Origin: Thalassia testudinum
Lineage: Eukaryota; Streptophyta; Magnoliopsida; Alismatales; Hydrocharitaceae
NCBI GenBank assembly: GCA_037157565.1
Contig: JAZHRO010000012.1
Coordinates: 56,845,501 to 56,909,500, forward strand
Reading direction: 5' to 3'
DNA length: 64,000 nt
The notes beneath the pieces were generated by a model, which was given only the letters and a program-made list of their open reading frames with translations, had not been told where the DNA came from and ran no database searches. Position 1 is the stretch's first letter; every line of letters begins with the position of its first letter. Position numbers and translations under genes: made by a program. Below are positions 59,955 through 64,000 of this stretch, piece by piece.

Positions 59955-62491
59955 TCAAAGAGGACAGAAGCCGGTCTGAAAAGACGTACCCACGAAGAGC
60001 TCCGGGTACCGCTCCCGCATTGCCGCCTCAGGCACCCAGGTAGCCTCCTCGTACCGCTGGCTCCTCCACAAAACCTTCACCAGGGGTACTTGCTTCCATC
60101 TCAAACTGCGGACGGCTCGGTCAAGAATCTGCACTGGCCGCTCGGGGTAGGTCAGGTCGTCGCCCACCTCGATGCTCTCGTGACTCAGGACGTGACTGGG
60201 ATGGGCAACGTACTTCCTGAGGTTGGACACATGGAACACGTCGTGCACATCAGAGAGCTGAGGAGGGAGGGCAAGTCTCTAAGCAACGGGTCCAACCCGC
60301 TCCAGGACCTCAAAGGGCCCCACGAATCTCGATGCGAGCTTCCCTCTCACCCCAAACCGCTGCAGGCCCTTCATGGGCGAAACATGAAGGAAGACGTGAT
60401 CCCCAACCTCAAACTGCACCTCTCTACGTCTCTGATCCGCATAGCTCTTCTGCCTGCTCCTGACAGTGCGGAGTCGCCTGTGGATCTGCTCGACTACCTC
60501 TTGACTCTGCCGGATCAACCTGGGGCCAACCTCCCACTTGGTCCCCACCTCAACCCAACTCAAGGGTGCCATACACCTCCGTCCGTACAGAGCCTCGTAG
60601 GGAGCCATGACGATGCTCGAGTGATAGCTGTTGTTGTTTTCAAACTCCGCCAGGGGCAGGTGCTCCTCCCAAGAGCCCCTCCAGTCGAGTACACAGGCAC
60701 GCAAAAGGTCCTCAAGTGTCTGTATCGTGCGCTCAGACTGTCCGTCCGTCTGGGGGTGGTAAGCTGTACTAAATCTCAACCACGTCCCCAGGACCAGCTG
60801 AAACTCAGCCCAAAACTGGGACGTAAAGCGGGTATCCCGGTCGGATACAATCTCCTGCGAAATTCCGTGTAGTCGTACCACGTCGCGGATATACCTCTCT
60901 GCCAACTGTGTTGGTCCCAAAGTAACTCAAATCGGCAAGAATCGTGCCGTCTTCGTTAGTCTATCCACAATTACCCAGACTGCGTCATGTCCTCGCTGGG
61001 TAACAGGTAAACCCACCACCAAGTCCATGGTGATGCTCTCCCACTTCCACTCTGGCACTGGAAGCGGCTGCAGCAACCCTGCAGGCCTCTGATGCTCAAC
61101 TTTCACCTGCTGGCACACTAAACACTGTTGCACGAATTCGCCCACATCCCGCTTCATCCCCCTCCACCAAAACTCGCGTCTCAAGTCATGGTACATCTTC
61201 GTGTTCCCGGGATGTATGGTGAATCTGGAACCGTGTGCCTCAGTCAGGAGCTCTCTCAGCAGCTCCTCGTCTCTGAGAATGCACAACCGTCCCCTCAGGC
61301 GCAGTACCTGGTCTGTGAAAGAGAAGTCCCCTGGGTCTCCTGACAGTACTCTGTCGCGTAGGGACTGCAAGTACAGATCGGCCATCTGTCCTGTGATGAT
61401 GCGGTCTATCAGCTCTAGCCTAGTCTGTCGTGTCACAGTCACTGCCCTACAGTGCCCCCGTAACTCTAGGGGTCGCCAACTACCCACTTCCTCCAAAAAG
61501 CTCCAACTCTGTAACTGTAAACTGGCCAAGTGTGCGGGCGCCTTCCAACTCAAGGCGTCAGCCACCACGTTGGCCTTTCCCGAGTGGTAGGAAATGCTGC
61601 ACTCATAGTCCTTCAGGAGCTTCAACCAACGTCTCTGTCTCATGTTGAGCTCCTTCTGATCAAAAAGGTATGTGAGGCTCTTGTGATTTGTGAAAATCTC
61701 GAAGGTCTCACCATACTAGTGCCTCCAGGTCTTCAGTGCGAAGACGACAGCTGCCAGCTCCAGGTCGTGGGTAGGGTAGGTATGCTCATGGGGCTTCAGT
61801 TGCCGCGAAGCGTAAGCGACAACGTGACCCCTCTGCATGAGCACACCTCCTAACCCCTGCAAGGAGGCGTCCGTGTACACAACGAACCCGCCACTACTAT
61901 CAGGGATGGTGAGCACGGGAGCCGAAGTCAACCTCTCCTTCAGCTCCTGAAAACATGCCTCACAGGCGTCTGTCCAAGTGAAGGGCACGTCCTTCCGGGT
62001 CAACTATGTCATAAGACGCGCAATCTGTGAAAAACCCCTGATGAACCATCTGTAGTAGCCTGCCAGTCCCAGGAAACTGCGAATCTCAGTGACTGAACGC
62101 GGTCTCTCCCACCTGAGCACTGCCTCGACCTTGGCTGGGTCCACCGCCAAGCCGTCCCCAGAGATCACATGGCCTAAGAAGGTCACCTCCCCCAACCAGA
62201 ACTCGCACTTGCTGTATTTGGCATACAGCCTACGTCGTCTCAGTGTGTCCAGAACCATCTGCAAGTGCTGTCCATGCTGCGTCTGATCTCGAGAATAGAT
62301 GAGTACATCATCAATGAATACCACCACAAACTGGTCCAAGTACGGCCTAAATACCCTGTTCATCAGGTCCATGAAAGCAGCGGGGGCATTGGTCAGCCCA
62401 AACGGCATGACCAAAAACTCGTAGTGTCCGTACCGGGTGCGGAAAGCTGTCTTGGAGACGTCTGCCTCCCTAATCCTCAACTGGTGGTATC
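59955..62491 (-). pseudogene. Tekay-type Ty3 pol fragment: reverse transcriptase, RNase H, integrase
   Basis: One frame runs from 62480 to 59955 (842 codons) with four in-frame stops (62004-62006, 61716-61718, 60927-60929, 60279-60281) and no frameshift. Order: RT ([26 protein letters not shown] with the FIDD active site, [10 protein letters not shown]), RNase H ([25 protein letters not shown]), integrase zinc finger (HPGNTKMYHDL then CLVCQQVK), integrase core (MDLVVGLP, IVDRLTKTARF, AYHPQTDGQSERTIQ), and a C-terminal part ending DVFHVSNLRKYV and VLWRSQRYEEATWVPE, as in Tekay/Del elements. The RT N-terminus is cut at 62491 by the Ty1 LTR. At least two stops fit C-to-T changes. The product is non-functional. 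Confidence 0.9.
62487..62491. repeat. presumed target-site copy of the Ty1 LTR (left, GTATC)
   Basis: Five bases directly before TGTTGG. The partner copy would lie beyond the window, so this is unverified. Confidence 0.35.
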
Positions 62492-62894
62492 TGTTGGTGC
62501 TAGAGCACCACGATCATTTGTTTTGATGATAACAAAACACGTGTCATTTAATATTTGCGCTTTGAGTCTAAGATTTCAGGTCAATCGCAAATGGATACGT
62601 GATTAGATGGAGTTCGAGCTCGCATCCAGGATGGATTGGACGAGCTTGATGGAAAACAGAGGAGATTCGCGAGGAGCGATAGATTAAAGATGGAAGGAAA
62701 TGAAGAATATGATAGATTTCCTTCTTTTGTACTTGTTGTATTTTTCGTTTCTTTTGTTGCACTTTATTTCCTTAGATAATTCATGTTAAAGAGCCTCAAA
62801 GTACCCTAACAGTAGTCCTAGGAACACCTGCACAACCCTAGGATACTTAGGTTTTCTATAGAATACTTAGAAAACCAATATAGGGTTCAAACAG

Positions 62895-63445
62895 AGTTTC
62901 CAGACGTCTAATTCCCAAATCAGACGTCTGATAAAGTATTTTAAGACGTCTGACTGTTGTTTCAGACGTCTGATAACTATTAGGTTGGACATAGTTAGTT
63001 CTGTCTGATTAAATCAGACGTCCAGACCTTAGACCAGACGTCTTAGGAGACGTTTAATGGATTTACCAGACGTTCAATTAGTGGACCGTTGGCTGGCTTA
63101 GCAAACACTCAAGATATGACCGTTAGAGCCTTATCAGATGTCCATAGGACTGTCCAGACGTCTGATAATTGACCGTTTTGCCTCGGCTGACCCAAAATCT
63201 CTTCTTAAAGATTTTCTAGCCGTTGCAACGTTTGGAAAATCCATTCCCACAGTAAAAGTAGGTTTCCAGACGTCCAGACATAGTGCCAGACGTCCTATAT
63301 GTCGTCTGATGGACTTGCGCTAGAACCTTGTTTAGATCTGATTCAAGTCAGGAAGAGACCCGTCCAAAATCAGACGTCTGACCTTGGAATCAGACGTCTT
63401 AAAGTGAACTTCCAGATGTCTGATGCCAGAATTAGACGTCTGATA
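62895..63445. repeat. CAGACGTCTG palindrome array in the Ty1 LTR
   Basis: About 17 perfect or near sites in 550 bp, for example CAGACGTCTGATA near 62920, 62960 and 63152, CCAGACGTCCAGAC near 63268, CAGACGTCTGACC near 63371 and CCAGATGTCTGATG near 63411. All lie upstream of the TATA box. Confidence 0.9.
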
Positions 63446-63552
63446 AGCCTGTCAGAGCAATGATTGTTCCTGATTTCGGGCTGATTCTTTTGGGCTTTGT
63501 TCCCAACGGCTATAGAACCCTTCCTAAGCCTTCCAAAGCCTTCCTAAGGCCT

Positions 63553-63562
63553 CTATAAATAG
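63553..63562 (+). promoter_or_regulatory. TATA box of the Ty1 LTR
   Basis: CTATAAATAG followed by AGGGGAACC, about 110 bp downstream of the palindrome array. Confidence 0.65.
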
Positions 63563-64000
63563 AGGGGAACCTTTGCAACACATATACACACCTAGAGACA
63601 CCAAGATACACAAGAAACACTTTGTAATACACTTTCCACTCTCTTGTGTCCTAAGTTAGCTCTTGCTCTCCAAGCTCAAGCTCCATTCTCTTGAGAGCAT
63701 CAAGCTGTTGCTCACCCGCTCTCCCGCCGTTGTTCACGAGAGCGAAGTTGCACCGTCGTGTGGCTCACGCACCGTATCATCAACTCGACGCACTCCTTGC
63801 AAAGGGGAGTTTCCTAATTCCTATAAAAGCTAGGTTCATAATTACTTTGTTGGCTCTATAGGATTACTTGTTTATTTTATCTTTTGGTTGGGTATTCGCT
63901 TTGCGAATTCCCGTCTCCTTCGTGAGACAAAATCCTTCTCGTGGAGAGAAGGGGTTGAGGTACGCTACCCTCGTTTAAGTAGCGTGGTTGTATTGAGGTT

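Larger units (their letters stand above)
62492..64000 (+). mobile_element. SIRE/Maximus-like Ty1 LTR, incomplete at window end
   Basis: Starts TGTTGGTGCTAGAGC and continues with TTTTGATGATAACAAAACA, a signature of SIRE-type LTR starts. A plus-strand TATA box (CTATAAATAG, 63553) is preceded by a 560-bp region packed with CAGACGTCTG-type palindromes. The downstream part has TTCGTGAGACAAAATCC wording. It inserted in the reverse transcriptase of the Tekay element. Neither gag nor the LTR 3' end is reached. At least 1.5 kb is present. Confidence 0.7.

Noticed and set aside
60090..60872. 260-residue plus-strand frame
   Set aside because: It is the antisense shadow of the integrase and C-terminal part of the Tekay pol on the minus strand.
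62895..63445. CAGACGTCTG array as a CRISPR-like array
   Set aside because: The repeats are 10-bp palindromes with irregular spacing inside a plant LTR, and no unique spacer pattern or cas genes exist.

Overview
This window is nuclear DNA of a flowering plant, most of it retrotransposon sequence. The evidence for a plant is a polygalacturonase gene with spliceosomal introns, remnants of an AINTEGUMENTA-like AP2 gene, and Tekay, Tat and SIRE-like LTR retrotransposons. I cannot place the genus. No rRNA, tRNA, CRISPR or bacterial-type operon was seen. Apart from the polygalacturonase, every long open frame I examined is a transposon relic or a low-complexity shadow.

Layout, left to right. (1) 1-14236 is a nest of long non-coding LTR-like units. 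F1 (+) is split by R1 (-), a relative in opposite orientation, which makes an inverted repeat of about 9 kb. F1 ends inside X2 (-), and X2 is also split by X1 (+). (2) About 14237-32648 is the wreck of one Tat-lineage Ty3 element on the minus strand. Its 5' LTR, primer-binding site and gag start are at 32648-31892, and gag continues at 21390-20750. An antisense extra ORF on the plus strand, with its own TATA box, occupies 15127-20520. pol is missing. This wreck was hit by solo LTR A (16995-19463, TSD ATGAC) and by F2 (21394-31891). F2 was hit by Tekay-type solo LTR C1 (TSD AGAAT), and C1 by C2, giving four nested layers. (3) 32649-54108 is AT-rich, lower-copy DNA. It holds the polygalacturonase gene (minus strand, six exons, 36583-43543), small palindrome-rich or foldback elements, microsatellites and the AP2 pseudogene fragment. 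(4) 54109-62491 holds Tekay-type LTR D1 (solo), an LTR scrap, and then LTR D2 joined to a degenerate RT-RNaseH-integrase region on the minus strand. (5) From 62492 to the window end lies a SIRE/Maximus-like Ty1 LTR that interrupts the reverse transcriptase.

The one apparently intact gene encodes a secreted GH28 polygalacturonase with all four catalytic motifs. Its last exon adds an unusual Ala-Pro-rich tail of about 78 residues.

The strongest unexplained signals are two families of dispersed short palindromes. CAGACGTCTG occurs in dozens of perfect or decayed copies in the Tekay (Ty3) LTRs and in the unrelated Ty1 LTR, clustered on both sides of the TATA boxes in the Tekay LTRs. TTGCACCGGTGCAA-like sites form arrays in two inverted copies of a small non-autonomous element, one of them inside the last intron of the polygalacturonase gene. 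Element boundaries rest on TG...CA ends and on target-site duplications read by eye. Family names come from recognised protein motifs and LTR signatures, not from database searches.
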